From the NCBI RefSeq assembly GCF_003051085.1, contig NZ_QAOM01000009.1, positions 85,457-149,456 of the forward strand: a stretch of 64,000 nucleotides of DNA. The letters are read 5' to 3'. Positions 1 to 9,617 of this stretch are shown here, one piece after another. Every line of letters begins with the position of its first letter. The first letter of the stretch is position 1. Source of the DNA: Trichococcus patagoniensis. GTDB lineage: Bacteria; Bacillota; Bacilli; Lactobacillales; Aerococcaceae. A model generated the notes under the pieces. It did not search any database, was not told where the DNA came from, and was given only the letters and a program-made list of their open reading frames with translations. Position numbers and translations under genes: made by a program.

Positions 1-270
1 GTTGCGTACATGCTTAGAAGAGAGTTCTTGTTGAAAAATGACGGTATCCGCCTCCAGCTCTGCACACAAATTCACCAGCTCTTCCACTTTGCCTTTGCCG
101 ATGACCGTCCGGGAATCTTTGCGGTCCCTCTTTTGGGTCAATATGCCGACAACTTCCCCTAACGCGGTTTCGGTCAGTTCCGCCAGTTCTCTCAGTTGAT
201 ATTCAAAGGCTTCATCTGTTTGATTCGTCTGAACGTTAACCAGAATAACTTTTTCTTTCGTATTTTCCAT
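1..270 (-). CDS. hflX: GTPase HflX, N-terminal part (cut by window edge)
   Basis: The first 90 codons of a protein that runs off the left edge of the window. Seen: an ATG at 270 followed by a reading frame containing VIGKGKVEEL and, near the break, ADTVIFQQELSSKHVRN, which match the glycine-rich N-terminal HflX domain (residues about 55-90 in the family). HflX is a ribosome-associated GTPase that splits stalled 70S ribosomes under stress; the G-domain itself lies outside the window. It follows miaA by 38 bp on the same strand, an arrangement known from many bacteria, so co-transcription with miaA is likely. Confidence 0.88.
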   Translation of the reverse strand, partial: MENTKEKVILVNVQTNQTDEAFEYQLRELAELTETALGEVVGILTQKRDRKDSRTVIGKGKVEELVNLCAELEADTVIFQQELSSKHVRN

Positions 271-308
271 AAAATTTCCAACTTTCTTTTTTCGTTCTTT
301 CTCATCCA

Positions 309-1259
309 TCAGGCTAAGAACGACTCGACTAAATCTTCGATTTTCCGCATCTCTTGATTGGCCTGTACCAGGTCAATCCAATGGATGCCGCTCATTCTGT
401 TCCGGAACCAGGTCAACTGCCTTTTGGCATAGCGCCTTGAATTTTGCTTCAATAGTTCTTTGGCTTCCTCAAGTGTGACCTCCCCATTGAAATAGGCGAA
501 CCATTCTTTGTATCCGATACCTCTGGTCGCTTGCGTCTTGGCAGGGAGCTGTTTGTCAAAAAGAGCTTTTGCTTCTTCTACCAGGCCACCCGCCACCATC
601 AGTTCTACACGCCGGTTGATGCGATCGTAAAGAATGCTCCGCTCGGTGTCAAGCCCGATCAGCAGTGCGTCATAATGAGGAGCTGCTTCCCGATCGGTCT
701 GATCCGAGAAGCGTTTCCCGCTGAAGTGGATCACTTCCAAAGCGCGGATGACCCTTCTGCTGTTGTTCGGGTGGATTTGTTCAGCCGCTTTGGGATCCTG
801 CTCCTGCAATTGGTTCCATATATGCATGGCATCGGTCCGTTCCAATTCAGCTTCCAGCTGTTTCCGGTAGTGAGGATCTTCGGCAGCCACCCCGCCGAAC
901 TGCATATCAAACAAAAGTCCTTCTATATAAAGGCCCGAACCCCCGACCACAATCGGAAGCTTTCCTTTTGCCAGAATCGACTCGATGGCCAGTCTAGCGT
1001 CCCTTTTGAAGTCGGACGCAGTGTAATCCTGCTCAATCGGAACGATATCCAACAGATGATGCGGGATGCCTTCCGCTTCTTCCTCGGTCACCTTCGCAGT
1101 CCCGATGTCCAAGCCTTTGTATACTTGCATTGAATCCCCATTGATGATTTCGCCGTTATATTTTTTTGCCAGTCGGATGCTCAGTGCGGTTTTTCCGACT
1201 GCTGTCGGACCGACAATGATCATGATTTTAGCTAATTTTTCCTTTGTTGTTTCAGACAC
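309..1259 (-). CDS. miaA: tRNA dimethylallyltransferase MiaA
   Basis: Transfers a dimethylallyl group from DMAPP to the N6 of A37 in tRNAs that read codons starting with U. The P-loop VGPTAVGKTALS sits at residues 17-28, followed by the family's NGDSMQVYKGLDIGTAK and PHHLLDI motifs; 316 residues is the usual length. The start is a GTG at 1259 with AGGTGA eight bases upstream, and it overlaps the end of the preceding phosphodiesterase gene by 8 bp, which suggests translational coupling. Its substrate supply links it loosely to the isoprenoid gene ispA further upstream. Confidence 0.96.
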   Translation of the reverse strand: MSETTKEKLAKIMIIVGPTAVGKTALSIRLAKKYNGEIINGDSMQVYKGLDIGTAKVTEEEAEGIPHHLLDIVPIEQDYTASDFKRDARLAIESILAKGKLPIVVGGSGLYIEGLLFDMQFGGVAAEDPHYRKQLEAELERTDAMHIWNQLQEQDPKAAEQIHPNNSRRVIRALEVIHFSGKRFSDQTDREAAPHYDALLIGLDTERSILYDRINRRVELMVAGGLVEEAKALFDKQLPAKTQATRGIGYKEWFAYFNGEVTLEEAKELLKQNSRRYAKRQLTWFRNRMSGIHWIDLVQANQEMRKIEDLVESFLA

Positions 1260-2019
1260 CCTGAATCACCTTTCTCATTTGCAGTGCGCGTTCCGGATAA
1301 TCCGTGATCATCGAATCGATATTTTTGCGCAGACAGACTTGCATTTCGACCTTTCGATTCACCGTCCAAACGCGAAGCGGGATGTTGGATTGTTCGAAAG
1401 GGGGCAGACTGCGCAGAATTGAGAATTTCGGATGCCAACCCTCTACAGGGATGCCTGCACCCAGCTCCATTTGTTGCTTCCCTTTCTTACTGAAAAGCAG
1501 GGCAATTTTTGAGTCCTCGCGCAAAGCCTTGATTTTTTTCAAGGTTTCATAATGAAAGCTTGAATAGATGACCGAAAAACGGTCAAGATAAGGCTCTGCC
1601 AAAGCAAGCACCTTTTCTTCGATTGCGGGGTATTGGAACACATCCGTCTTCAATTCAACATTAAGAACGCCTGTAAAATGATTCTCCGCCAAAAGGGTCA
1701 ACACCTCTTGGAGTGTCGGGATGCGGGCGTTGCTGTATTTCGGATCGAACCAGCTGCCGGCATCCAATTTTTTCAATTGTTCCAGGGTCATCTCTTTGAC
1801 ATAGCCTTTTCCGGATGTCGTGCGGTCCACTGTCTCGTCATGGATGACCACGACCTCACCATCTTTAGTCAGATGGACGTCCAATTCTATACCGTCGCTT
1901 GCAACTTTCAGCGCTTCCTGAAAAGCCACCAGCGTATTTTCCGGTCGGGTCCCGCGACTGCCCCTGTGCGCAATGATTTTAGTGTATGCCAATCTCCCCA
2001 ACCCTTCCGGTCTGCTCAT
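1252..2019 (-). CDS. Glycerophosphodiester phosphodiesterase
   Basis: GDPD-family enzyme that would hydrolyse glycerophosphodiesters to glycerol-3-phosphate and an alcohol. Seen: IAHRGSRGTRPENT near residue 17, ELDVHLTKDGEVVVIHDE around residues 41-58 (metal-binding Glu/Asp and the general acid His), and DRTTSGKG just after; the C-terminus ends with the family's VWTVN motif and an ITDYPERAL stretch. There is no signal peptide or membrane segment, so it is predicted cytoplasmic. The ATG at 2019 has a weak ribosome site; an in-frame TTG nine codons later, behind a GGGGAG-like stretch, is an alternative start. It sits between recN and miaA on the same strand. Confidence 0.9.
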   Translation of the reverse strand: MSRPEGLGRLAYTKIIAHRGSRGTRPENTLVAFQEALKVASDGIELDVHLTKDGEVVVIHDETVDRTTSGKGYVKEMTLEQLKKLDAGSWFDPKYSNARIPTLQEVLTLLAENHFTGVLNVELKTDVFQYPAIEEKVLALAEPYLDRFSVIYSSFHYETLKKIKALREDSKIALLFSKKGKQQMELGAGIPVEGWHPKFSILRSLPPFEQSNIPLRVWTVNRKVEMQVCLRKNIDSMITDYPERALQMRKVIQGV

Positions 2020-2035
2020 CTGCGCAGTTTTTCAT

Positions 2036-3736
2036 TCATGCTTTGTTTTTTTCGGTATCGGCCAACTCCAGCAATTCTTTTGCGTGGGCCAGTGAAAGTT
2101 CCGTTATGTCGGTTCCCGCCAACATGCGTGCGACTTCGTTGATGCGATCAGGCCCGAACAGCGGTTTGACATGTGTCTTTGTCCGCTCGGCGATGATTTC
2201 TTTTTCTATATAGAGATGCTGATCCGCCATCGCTGCCACTTGCGGAAGATGCGTGATGCAGAGCACCTGCGAGTAACTGGCCACCAAGTGGATCTTATTG
2301 GCTATCGCTTGCGCTACCCTGCCTGAAACACCTGTATCAACCTCGTCAAAGATGATGCTTGTGATGCCTTGCGTTTTGGTGAAAATGGCTTTCATGGCCA
2401 ACATCATCCGTGAGAGTTCGCCGCCGCTGGCCACCTTAGCCAATGCTTTCAGGGGTTCGCCGACGTTCGTCGCGATATAGAATTCCACGTGATCCAACCC
2501 GTTATCCGTAATCGCAATCTTCCCTGGTTGTACATGGAAAACAGTCTTGAAAAGGACCTTTTCCATGTACAGTTCCTTTAACTGCAGTTGGATCTGTTCT
2601 TCCAGAACGACTGCAGCTTTTCCGCGGATGGCGGTCAGTTGTTTGCCGATGGCCAGAATCTCTTCTTTTGCCTTGTTGTAGTCCACGTTGAGTTTCTCAA
2701 GGTAGCTTTCACGATTTTCGATCAGATCCAACTCGCGGGCAATTTTTTCGTAATGCCCCAGCACCTCACTGATTGTGTTTCCGTATTTCCGCTTCAACTG
2801 GCGGATCAATTCCAATCGGTTCTCGATTTCGTTCAAGCGCCCTTCATCGTAGGACAATTGCTCGATCTCCGACAGTATGTCACCGGCGCATTCCTGCAAT
2901 TGGTAATACGCTGCCGAGACGGAGGATGCGATTGCCTGGTAGACCGGATTGATATCCTGCACTTTTTCCAGCGCCGCCATGCCGAGACCGATTTTGTCGA
3001 TGCCGTTCTCTTCACTGTTCTGCATTGAATCGTACGCGCTCGTCAAAGCTTGCATGACTTTTTGATAATTGACGAGCAGGTTCCGTTCTTCCTCCAGTTT
3101 TTCATCCTCTGCAGGATCCTTCAACTGAGCTTGCTCGATTTCCTGGATTTGGAAAGTCAACAAGTCGATTCTTTGGACTGTTTCTTTCTCGTCTGTCTTC
3201 AATTGGATCAATTGCTTACGTGTATCCACATATTTGGCATAAGTATCGAGATATGTCATTTTGACTTCTCTCAGTTCATTCCCGGCGAACTGATCCAGCA
3301 AGTCGATATGTTTTTGCGGATCCATCAATTCTTGATGCTCGTTCTGCCCATGGATATCGATCAGCGTTTCGCCGACCTCACGCAGAGTCGCAACCGTTAC
3401 GATTGTGCCGTTGACCCGGGAAATGTTTTTGCCGTTCCGGGAAAGTTCCCGCTGCAGCAGCACTTGGTTCCCGTCCGCTTCGATTCCATACGATTCCAGC
3501 ACGGCCACTGTCTTGGCGTTTTCGGGAATACTGAAAAGCCCTTGGATGACCGTCTTGTTTTCGCCGTATCGGATCAAATCGTTGGATCCTCTCCCGCCTG
3601 CCAACAGACCGACGGCATCGATGATGATGGATTTCCCTGCTCCGGTTTCCCCAGTCAGCACGGTCATCCCCTCGTCGAAACTTACTTGAAGATTTTCAAT
3701 TATTGCAAAATTTTTAATGGACAACTCCTGTAACAT
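2036..3736 (-). CDS. recN: DNA repair protein RecN
   Basis: SMC-like ATPase of double-strand-break repair. Walker A GETGAGKS is at residues 29-36 and Walker B IIFDEVDTGVSGR lies near residue 475, separated by a long coiled-coil region (about residues 150-390). The signature region is VASGGELSRMMLAMKA. The length of 566 residues is normal. In Bacillus the arginine regulator ahrC lies between tlyA and recN; here only 35 bp separate recN from tlyA and no regulator is present. Likely co-transcribed with tlyA and the genes upstream. Confidence 0.97.
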   Translation of the reverse strand: MLQELSIKNFAIIENLQVSFDEGMTVLTGETGAGKSIIIDAVGLLAGGRGSNDLIRYGENKTVIQGLFSIPENAKTVAVLESYGIEADGNQVLLQRELSRNGKNISRVNGTIVTVATLREVGETLIDIHGQNEHQELMDPQKHIDLLDQFAGNELREVKMTYLDTYAKYVDTRKQLIQLKTDEKETVQRIDLLTFQIQEIEQAQLKDPAEDEKLEEERNLLVNYQKVMQALTSAYDSMQNSEENGIDKIGLGMAALEKVQDINPVYQAIASSVSAAYYQLQECAGDILSEIEQLSYDEGRLNEIENRLELIRQLKRKYGNTISEVLGHYEKIARELDLIENRESYLEKLNVDYNKAKEEILAIGKQLTAIRGKAAVVLEEQIQLQLKELYMEKVLFKTVFHVQPGKIAITDNGLDHVEFYIATNVGEPLKALAKVASGGELSRMMLAMKAIFTKTQGITSIIFDEVDTGVSGRVAQAIANKIHLVASYSQVLCITHLPQVAAMADQHLYIEKEIIAERTKTHVKPLFGPDRINEVARMLAGTDITELSLAHAKELLELADTEKNKA

Positions 3737-3771
3737 TCCGCATTCCCCTTCGCAACGGTTCCTTAAATCAC

Positions 3772-4614
3772 CTATTTATCGGAAATTGAGATTGATTTGC
3801 TTTTCAGCTGCAGATAAGCCTCTTTGACAATCTGCGGGCTGTCGATTTCTGGAGAGACGATACCCGGTGCATGGGCATTGGCCTGTAAATGGACCAAAAA
3901 TTCGATATTTCCGGTCCCTCCAGTGATAGGCGAAAAGCTCAGATTTTTCACATCGAATCCGGTCAGGGAAGCAAAATCCAGGATATCCCGCAACACTTCA
4001 TTATGGACTGCCGGATCACTGACAATGCCTTTTTTGCCGATTTTCCCTCTTCCGGCTTCGAACTGCGGTTTGATCAGCGCAACGACGTCTCCGCCGACTG
4101 CGATGATTTCCTTAAGAACCGGCAAAATCAGCTTCAGCGAAATGAAGGACACATCAATGGAAGCCATCTCCGGCTGTCCTTTTTCAAAGTCCTCCAGTTT
4201 GCTGTAACGGAAATTCACCCGTTCCATCACCTCGACCCGTTCATCCTGGCGCAACTTCCAATCCAATTGATTGTAGCCGACATCCAGCGCGTAGCATAGC
4301 TTTGCCCCGTTTTGGAGCGCGACATCCGTAAAGCCGCCTGTTGAACTGCCGATATCCAAAAAGATTTTGTCCTTGGGGTCCACTCGGAATAAAGCGATTG
4401 CTTTTTCAAGCTTCAATCCGCCACGGCTCACGTATTTCAGTGTTTCTCCTTTTATATGGAGGGTTTTCTCGACGGAAATCTTTTCGCCCGGTTTATCGTA
4501 ACGCTGGTTGTTTTCGTCATAAATTTGCCCGGCCATAATCAATCTTTTGGCTTTTTCACGGGATTCAGTCAAGCCCTGTTGTACTACAAGTAAATCCAAT
4601 CTTTCTTTTTCCAT
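3772..4614 (-). CDS. tlyA: TlyA family rRNA (cytidine-2'-O)-methyltransferase
   Basis: Two-domain protein: an S4 RNA-binding domain (residues about 5-65, beginning RLDLLVVQQGLTESREKAKR) and an FtsJ-like methyltransferase domain with the SAM-binding motif FLDIGSSTGGFTD near residue 90 and the KPQFE motif near 180. Homologues methylate 16S/23S rRNA and are also annotated as hemolysin A or YqxC; a hemolytic role is not implied. GGAGA lies upstream of the ATG at 4614, and ispA ends 13 bp upstream, so it belongs to the xseA-xseB-ispA-tlyA-recN transcription unit. Confidence 0.93.
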   Translation of the reverse strand: MEKERLDLLVVQQGLTESREKAKRLIMAGQIYDENNQRYDKPGEKISVEKTLHIKGETLKYVSRGGLKLEKAIALFRVDPKDKIFLDIGSSTGGFTDVALQNGAKLCYALDVGYNQLDWKLRQDERVEVMERVNFRYSKLEDFEKGQPEMASIDVSFISLKLILPVLKEIIAVGGDVVALIKPQFEAGRGKIGKKGIVSDPAVHNEVLRDILDFASLTGFDVKNLSFSPITGGTGNIEFLVHLQANAHAPGIVSPEIDSPQIVKEAYLQLKSKSISISDK

Positions 4615-4626
4615 GGTAATCTCCCG

Positions 4627-5520
4627 TTATATTCTGACGTAATCCAACAATTGGCGGAATACTTCTATTTTATCCTCTGCATCGTCATAGGACAGTGCCA
4701 CTCGGTCCAGGCAGCCTTCCGCTTGGCGGATGACGCCGTTCAGTTCCTGGATGGCTCCAGTGACACCCAATATGGATGGGTATGTATTTTTGTTCAATGC
4801 GGCATCGTGATGGATGGTTTTGCCCGTCTCGGTCTCATCCAACACGACATCCTTCAGATCGTTGTGGATCTGGTAAGCCAAACCCAAGTGTCTGGAGAAT
4901 CCTTCCATCTCGGTTGTGAATGCTTCATCCGCTTCCGCGATGAGGCATCCCGCTGTGACAGCGTACCTTATCAATGCTCCAGTCTTATTATCGTGCACTT
5001 GCTTCAACTCTTCTATTGTCAGCGTCTTCTGCTCGCCCTCAACATCATCCATCTGGCCGGCGATCATTCCGTCCGGACCCGAGGCTTTAGCCAACAAGCC
5101 GATCAGTTTGACTTTTTTGTCTGCCGAAATGGTGGCAGATTCCGCAAGGATCTCGAAGGCAGCCGTCAACAACGCGTCACCCGCAAGGATCGCGGTGGAT
5201 TCTCCAAATACCTTATGGGAAGTCAGGCGTCCCCGTCTGTAATCATCATCATCCATAGCCGGCAGATCATCATGGATCAAGGAATACGTATGGATATATT
5301 CCAAAGCGGCTGCGGCTGCAAAGCCATCCGAAATCTCCACACTTGCCAACGAAAGGGTCGCCAACACTAAAAGAGGGCGAATTCTTTTTCCGCCCCCCAT
5401 TAAAGAATACGTCATCGCTTTGTGCAGATTTTCTTGCGAAGGCACACGTGCATCCAATTCCGAGTAGAGGAAAGCATCGAATCGAGGCATCCATTCCGAT
5501 TGAAATTCGCTAAGATTCAT
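4627..5520 (-). CDS. ispA: Polyprenyl (farnesyl) diphosphate synthase IspA
   Basis: Makes geranyl/farnesyl diphosphate from IPP and DMAPP, feeding undecaprenyl phosphate and quinone synthesis. The first Asp-rich motif DDLPAMDDDDYRRGRLT is near residue 85 and the second region reads HNDLKDVVLDETETGKT, so the usual second DDxxD is relaxed, as in bacterial short-chain synthases. GGGKRIRP lies upstream of the first motif. The ATG at 5520 has AGGAG ten bases upstream. Another ATG at 5529 overlaps the xseB stop but sits too close to that ribosome site, so the start choice is moderate. Confidence 0.94.
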   Translation of the reverse strand: MNLSEFQSEWMPRFDAFLYSELDARVPSQENLHKAMTYSLMGGGKRIRPLLVLATLSLASVEISDGFAAAAALEYIHTYSLIHDDLPAMDDDDYRRGRLTSHKVFGESTAILAGDALLTAAFEILAESATISADKKVKLIGLLAKASGPDGMIAGQMDDVEGEQKTLTIEELKQVHDNKTGALIRYAVTAGCLIAEADEAFTTEMEGFSRHLGLAYQIHNDLKDVVLDETETGKTIHHDAALNKNTYPSILGVTGAIQELNGVIRQAEGCLDRVALSYDDAEDKIEVFRQLLDYVRI

Positions 5521-5525
5521 GCTTG

Positions 5526-5774
5526 TCATTCTCCTTCGGTTTGGGCAGCCGGCTCTTCAAAATTCGTTTCCGATCCATCCGGGTTGACGATTTTCGTCAA
5601 CGTCTTTTCAGCATTGTTCAAAGTGTCTTGGCAATACTTGCTGAGATCCATCCCGACCTTGAATTGCTCCAATGCCGCTTCCAATGGGACATCCCCTGCT
5701 TCCAGTCTTGTTACAATAGCTTCTAATTGGTTCATCGCTTCTTCAAAACTTACTTTCTTGTCCGCCTTCATCAT
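5526..5774 (-). CDS. xseB: Exodeoxyribonuclease VII small subunit
   Basis: An 82-residue helical subunit of ExoVII, which degrades single-stranded DNA together with XseA. Seen: the family core [20 protein letters not shown] followed by [18 protein letters not shown]. Its start overlaps the xseA stop by 4 bp, and its stop lies beside the ispA ribosome site, so the three genes are tightly coupled. The short acidic tail after residue 65 is typical. Confidence 0.95.
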   Translation of the reverse strand: MMKADKKVSFEEAMNQLEAIVTRLEAGDVPLEAALEQFKVGMDLSKYCQDTLNNAEKTLTKIVNPDGSETNFEEPAAQTEGE

Positions 5775-7105
5775 TTTTCCTCCACCACATGTTTTACTTC
5801 TGCTTCGGCATAACCGTCCGAAAAATTTACTTTCAATTTATCGCCGCTGCGCAACTCTTTTACTGATGCGACTACTTCCCCGTCCCTTGTCGTATAGGTG
5901 TAGCCGCGCGACATGATCTTCAATGGACTCAACAAGTCCAACGATTGCATAGCCGATGTCATGCGCAGTTCCTTTTGTTTCAAGTAGCGATCCATGGCCC
6001 TTTTCAGTTCATCGGTGACCTGTTGTCTGCGATTGCCGGCCAGCTGCACGTCCCTTGCAGGATTGCGGTTTTCAAGGCGCAATTGCAGCCGTTGCAGCTC
6101 ATTGGAGCGCAATTGGATCTGCTGCTGCATTTGATTGGCCAGGCGTTGTTGCACCTGATCCGCTTTGATGGCATAACCTTCATACATCCTCTCCGGTTGT
6201 CTGAAGATATAGGATTGCATGGCGCGATTCAATCGCTGTTGTTGCATCGTATGCAGATGCCGCATCTTTTGATAGAGCCTGTTGTCGATCTGATGGATAT
6301 AACGGATGACATCGCTCAACACCGGCACAGACAATTCCGCCGCTGCTGTTGGAGTAGCGGCACGGACATCCGCAACAAAGTCGGCCAACGTCGTATCCGT
6401 TTCATGCCCTACGGAAGAGATGACCGGGGCACTCATGGCCGCTATTTGGCGGACGACTGTTTCCTCGTTGAAGGACCAAAGATCCTCTATGGAGCCGCCA
6501 CCCCTTGCGACGATGACCACATCAAAATCACCTTTTTGTTCAATTGCTTGAAGATTCTTGATGATGTTGGCAGCGGAATCCTTTCCTTGCACAATGGTCG
6601 GATAGAGCACGAGCTGGACGATCGGATATCTTCTTTTCACAGTCGTCATGATGTCCCGGATGACCGCACCACTTGGGCTGGTGACTATGGCGATGCGTTT
6701 TGGAAATACCGGAAGCTTTTTCTTAGGCAGGGAAAACAACCCTTCGCGCGTTAATTTTTCCTTCAGTTCCGAGAACGCTTGGTACAAAGCACCGACCCCA
6801 TCCGGTTCCATATGCTCGACCATGATATTGTAGGTTCCGCCCGATTCGTAGACATTCACCCGTCCGATGAGCATGACCTTCATCCCTTCCTTGGGCTTGA
6901 AGGCCAACTTGTCGAATCTGCCTTTATACATCACTGCTGAGATGACAGCATTGTCATCCTTCAGGCTGAAGTATTGATGGCCCGGACGCGGACGATAATT
7001 GGATATTTCACCAGTAAGGTAAACACGCTCGAGATAAGGATCGGCATCAAATTTTCTTTTGATGTATTTGGTTAAAGCGGTGACGCTGAGATAGACAGGT
7101 TCCAA
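5771..7105 (-). CDS. xseA: Exodeoxyribonuclease VII large subunit
   Basis: Catalytic subunit of ExoVII. It has an N-terminal OB-fold (residues about 5-100, with [22 protein letters not shown]), the catalytic core with [12 protein letters not shown] and [15 protein letters not shown] (about residues 138-215), and a long glutamine- and arginine-rich coiled coil (about 270-390). The start is a TTG at 7105 with a full AGGAGG seven bases upstream; no ATG or GTG fits. It overlaps xseB by 4 bp and lies 16 bp after folD. Confidence 0.96.
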   Translation of the reverse strand: MEPVYLSVTALTKYIKRKFDADPYLERVYLTGEISNYRPRPGHQYFSLKDDNAVISAVMYKGRFDKLAFKPKEGMKVMLIGRVNVYESGGTYNIMVEHMEPDGVGALYQAFSELKEKLTREGLFSLPKKKLPVFPKRIAIVTSPSGAVIRDIMTTVKRRYPIVQLVLYPTIVQGKDSAANIIKNLQAIEQKGDFDVVIVARGGGSIEDLWSFNEETVVRQIAAMSAPVISSVGHETDTTLADFVADVRAATPTAAAELSVPVLSDVIRYIHQIDNRLYQKMRHLHTMQQQRLNRAMQSYIFRQPERMYEGYAIKADQVQQRLANQMQQQIQLRSNELQRLQLRLENRNPARDVQLAGNRRQQVTDELKRAMDRYLKQKELRMTSAMQSLDLLSPLKIMSRGYTYTTRDGEVVASVKELRSGDKLKVNFSDGYAEAEVKHVVEEK

Positions 7106-7121
7106 CTTTGTGCCTCCTTGA

Positions 7122-7961
7122 TTATTTTGCTTTATCGATTGTTTGTTGCAACAGCATCGTGATGGTCATCGGACCGACACCGCCAGGAACTGGTGTGATA
7201 TGGCTTGCGATGCCCATTGCACCGGCTGTGTCCACATCGCCGATCAATTTGCCTTCTGCACTGCGGTTCATCCCGACATCGATGACGACTGCGCCCTCTT
7301 TGATGAAATCGGCAGTGACGAAATGGCCTCTGCCGATCGCTGCAACCAGGATATCGGCTTCTTTAGCCAATTCTTTCAGGTTTTTAGTGCGGGAGTGGGC
7401 GATCGTGACTGTCGCGTTTTCGTTCATAAGCATGATGGACATCGGTTTGCCGACGATATTGCTGCGGCCGATCACTAATGCTTTTTTGCCTTCAAGTTCG
7501 ATGTTGTATTCTTCCAAAATCTTCATGATGCCGTACGGTGTGCAAGGCAGAGCAGATTCATTGCCGAGGAAGAAGTTCCCGACGTTCATCGGATGGAAAC
7601 CATCCACATCCTTCTCATATCGGATGGCGCGCAACACTTTTTGTTCATCTATGTGTTTCGGCAAGGGGAGCTGTACCAAAATGCCGTGCATGCTGTCATC
7701 TTGGTTCTGCTTTTCAACTTCTGCCAGGAGATCTGTTTCGGAAATGTCTGCCGCAAGACGAACGACACGCGAATTCATACCCATTGCTTCGGATTGCTTC
7801 TCTTTATTGCGGACATAGACTTGGCTTGCTTTATCCTCGCCGACCAAAATGACGCAAAGACCCGGGGTTTTCCCTTCTGCTGTCAATGCCGCTACCTGTT
7901 CTTTCATCTGATCCTGCATTTTTTTTGCTAAGCCTTTTCCATCCATGATAATCGTTTCCAT
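7122..7961 (-). CDS. folD: Bifunctional methylenetetrahydrofolate dehydrogenase/cyclohydrolase FolD
   Basis: Interconverts 5,10-methylene-THF and 10-formyl-THF (NADP-dependent dehydrogenase and cyclohydrolase steps) in the cytoplasm. Seen: VYVRNKEKQSEAMGM with the catalytic Lys near residue 53, QLPLPKHIDEQ, the NADP-binding GRSNIVGKPMS near residue 165, and the C-terminal PVPGGVGPMTI. At 279 residues it is full length. AAGGAG precedes the ATG. It heads the folD-xseA-xseB-ispA-tlyA-recN run. Confidence 0.97.
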   Translation of the reverse strand: METIIMDGKGLAKKMQDQMKEQVAALTAEGKTPGLCVILVGEDKASQVYVRNKEKQSEAMGMNSRVVRLAADISETDLLAEVEKQNQDDSMHGILVQLPLPKHIDEQKVLRAIRYEKDVDGFHPMNVGNFFLGNESALPCTPYGIMKILEEYNIELEGKKALVIGRSNIVGKPMSIMLMNENATVTIAHSRTKNLKELAKEADILVAAIGRGHFVTADFIKEGAVVIDVGMNRSAEGKLIGDVDTAGAMGIASHITPVPGGVGPMTITMLLQQTIDKAK

Positions 7962-8067
7962 TAATCAATCTCCTTTTCCTTGGTGTTACCGTTTATTTTA
8001 ACATATTATCTTGGATTACGGTTAGAAAAGCGGGCTTGGCATGCCCGAATTCATCGACAAAAAAAGA

Positions 8068-8096
8068 AAAACCCTTATGCCGAAGCATTAAGGATT
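8068..8096 (-). terminator. Rho-independent terminator overlapping the nusB stop
   Basis: Read on the minus strand: an arm around CCTTAATGC, a TTCG tetraloop, the matching GCATAAGG (one bulge), then a T-rich tail. The nusB stop codon (8088-8090) lies inside the upstream arm. It would end the efp/asp23/nusB transcript before folD. Confidence 0.7.
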
Positions 8097-8543
8097 TTCC
8101 GTTTTAGGAATGAGGTTGGACAATACGCCATTGATGAATTTGCTCGACTGTTCATCGCAATAAAGTTTTGAAATTTCGATTGCTTCATTCAACGCTACCC
8201 TTTGAGGTACCTGTTCCGTATCTCCCAACAGCATTTCATAAGCAGCAATCTGCATAATCAAAGCATCTGCTTTGGCCAATCTGTCCACAGTCCAGTTCTT
8301 CAGGTAAGGTTGAATCGCTTCATCGATCGCCGCTTGATTATCCAAAACGCCATGCACTAATGTGACCAAATAAGGATAATCCTGAATTTCGACATCCTCT
8401 TCGCTGTTCCATTCCTCTGAATCGCTCAAAACCGCTTGCTTGATGGCTTCTTCAGGGGTCAATTCTTCGTTCGTTTTCAATTGGAAAAGGGCTTGGAGCG
8501 CCTTTTCCCTGATTTCTCTTCTGGTTAAACGGGAAGTGCTCAC
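8088..8543 (-). CDS. nusB: Transcription antitermination factor NusB
   Basis: A 151-residue all-helical protein that binds boxA RNA with NusE (S10) and supports antitermination in rRNA operons. Seen: N-terminal TRREIREKALQALFQL, and the C-terminal family block VPQRVALNEAIEISKLY followed by SSKFINGVLSNL. The ATG at 8543 overlaps the end of the asp23 gene by 4 bp. The stop codon lies within a terminator hairpin. Confidence 0.96.
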   Translation of the reverse strand: MSTSRLTRREIREKALQALFQLKTNEELTPEEAIKQAVLSDSEEWNSEEDVEIQDYPYLVTLVHGVLDNQAAIDEAIQPYLKNWTVDRLAKADALIMQIAAYEMLLGDTEQVPQRVALNEAIEISKLYCDEQSSKFINGVLSNLIPKTENP

Positions 8544-8965
8544 GCATTCTCCCCCAATTCTGCATCCAAATCAAGATAGGCATTGTCTTCGGACTTCGGT
8601 GCGACAAGACCAACCACATGGACGTTCACTTGCGACACTTCGAGATTGCTCATGTAAAGGACTTGTTCCTTCACTTTTTCTTGCATATCCAAAGCGACTT
8701 TCGGTACGGAAGTCCCGTACTTAATGTAACAGTACACATCAACCGCCAAACCATTTTCATCGACTGTCAAGTGTACACCTTTGTTATGGGCAGTGCGTCC
8801 CAACAACTCATTGACGCCGGTCTTGAAAGACCCTTGCATCGCATAAACACCTTCTACTTCATTCGCTGCAATACCCGCGATCACTTCAATCACTTCAGGA
8901 GCAATTTCAATCTCTCCCAGTGGAGCCGGACCGTTTGCTAAAGGAATGTTTGTTTCTTCCATCAT
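8540..8965 (-). CDS. Asp23/Gls24 family envelope stress protein
   Basis: A 141-residue protein of the Asp23/YqhY type. Seen: GEIEIAPEVIEVIAGIAANEVEGV at its start and an alternating strand/helix DUF322 domain to about residue 115 (conserved VDVYCYIKYG and LEVSQVNVHVVG). YqhY-type members sit beside nusB and accC in Bacillus and influence acetyl-CoA carboxylase activity; other members are membrane-anchored stress proteins. No membrane segment is visible here. It lies between efp and nusB, which fits a YqhY orthologue. Confidence 0.9.
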   Translation of the reverse strand: MMEETNIPLANGPAPLGEIEIAPEVIEVIAGIAANEVEGVYAMQGSFKTGVNELLGRTAHNKGVHLTVDENGLAVDVYCYIKYGTSVPKVALDMQEKVKEQVLYMSNLEVSQVNVHVVGLVAPKSEDNAYLDLDAELGENA

Positions 8966-8991
8966 CTGTCATTCTCCTTTCTTGGGAAACA

Positions 8992-9549
8992 TTATGCGCG
9001 GGATACGTAAGAACCGTCCGTTGTGTTGACGATAAGCATATCATCAGCATTCACGAAGAATGGTACGTTGACCATCAATCCTGTCTCCATTTTAGCCGGT
9101 TTTGAACCGCCTGAAGCTGTATCGCCCTTGATGCCTGGTTCAGTTTCTTCCACTCGCAGGATTACTGTATTCGGAAGATCGACACCGATTGTTTCTGTTT
9201 CGTACATCAGGATGTTGACTTCCATGTTTTCTTTCAGATAGTTCAATTCATATTCGATTTGGCCTGCATTCAATTCGATCTGTTCATAGTTTTCAGTGTC
9301 CATGAAGACATAAGCACCGGCACTCTCGTACAGAAATTGCATTTTGCGGTTCGCGATATGCGCTTTTCCGACTTTTTCACCCGCACGGAAAGTTTTTTCC
9401 TGTACAGCTCCTGTGCGAAGATTCTTCAATTTTGAACGGACGAAAGCCGCACCTTTACCTGGCTTTACGTGTTGGAAATCAACAACTTTCCATAATCCTC
9501 CATCAATTTCGATCGTCAGGCCTGTCTTAAAATCATTTACTGAAATCAT
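8992..9549 (-). CDS. efp: Elongation factor P
   Basis: Relieves ribosome stalling at polyproline stretches. Three beta-barrel domains: KOW-like (residues 1-62), OB (about 65-125) and C-terminal OB (about 128-185). The loop that carries the modified residue reads [13 protein letters not shown], so a lysine is at the tip, as in Bacillus EF-P. The ATG at 9549 follows AGGAGG; an upstream in-frame start (9570) has no ribosome site and was not used. At 185 residues it is standard. Confidence 0.96.
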   Translation of the reverse strand: MISVNDFKTGLTIEIDGGLWKVVDFQHVKPGKGAAFVRSKLKNLRTGAVQEKTFRAGEKVGKAHIANRKMQFLYESAGAYVFMDTENYEQIELNAGQIEYELNYLKENMEVNILMYETETIGVDLPNTVILRVEETEPGIKGDTASGGSKPAKMETGLMVNVPFFVNADDMLIVNTTDGSYVSRA

Positions 9550-9617
9550 TAATAATTCCTCCTGTGGCAACTCATTTGAAATAAGTTTACCATTAATTTA
9601 GTTCGGATTCTATTTTT

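Noticed and set aside
2588..3733. Long antisense frames inside recN, and similar ones in ispA, xseA, folD, leuS and the LysM genes
   Set aside because: They are shadows of well-supported genes on the other strand, with no ribosome sites or family features.
3772..4614. Hemolysin
   Set aside because: The hemolysin A label on TlyA homologues is historical; the S4 plus FtsJ-like methyltransferase domains indicate rRNA methylation.
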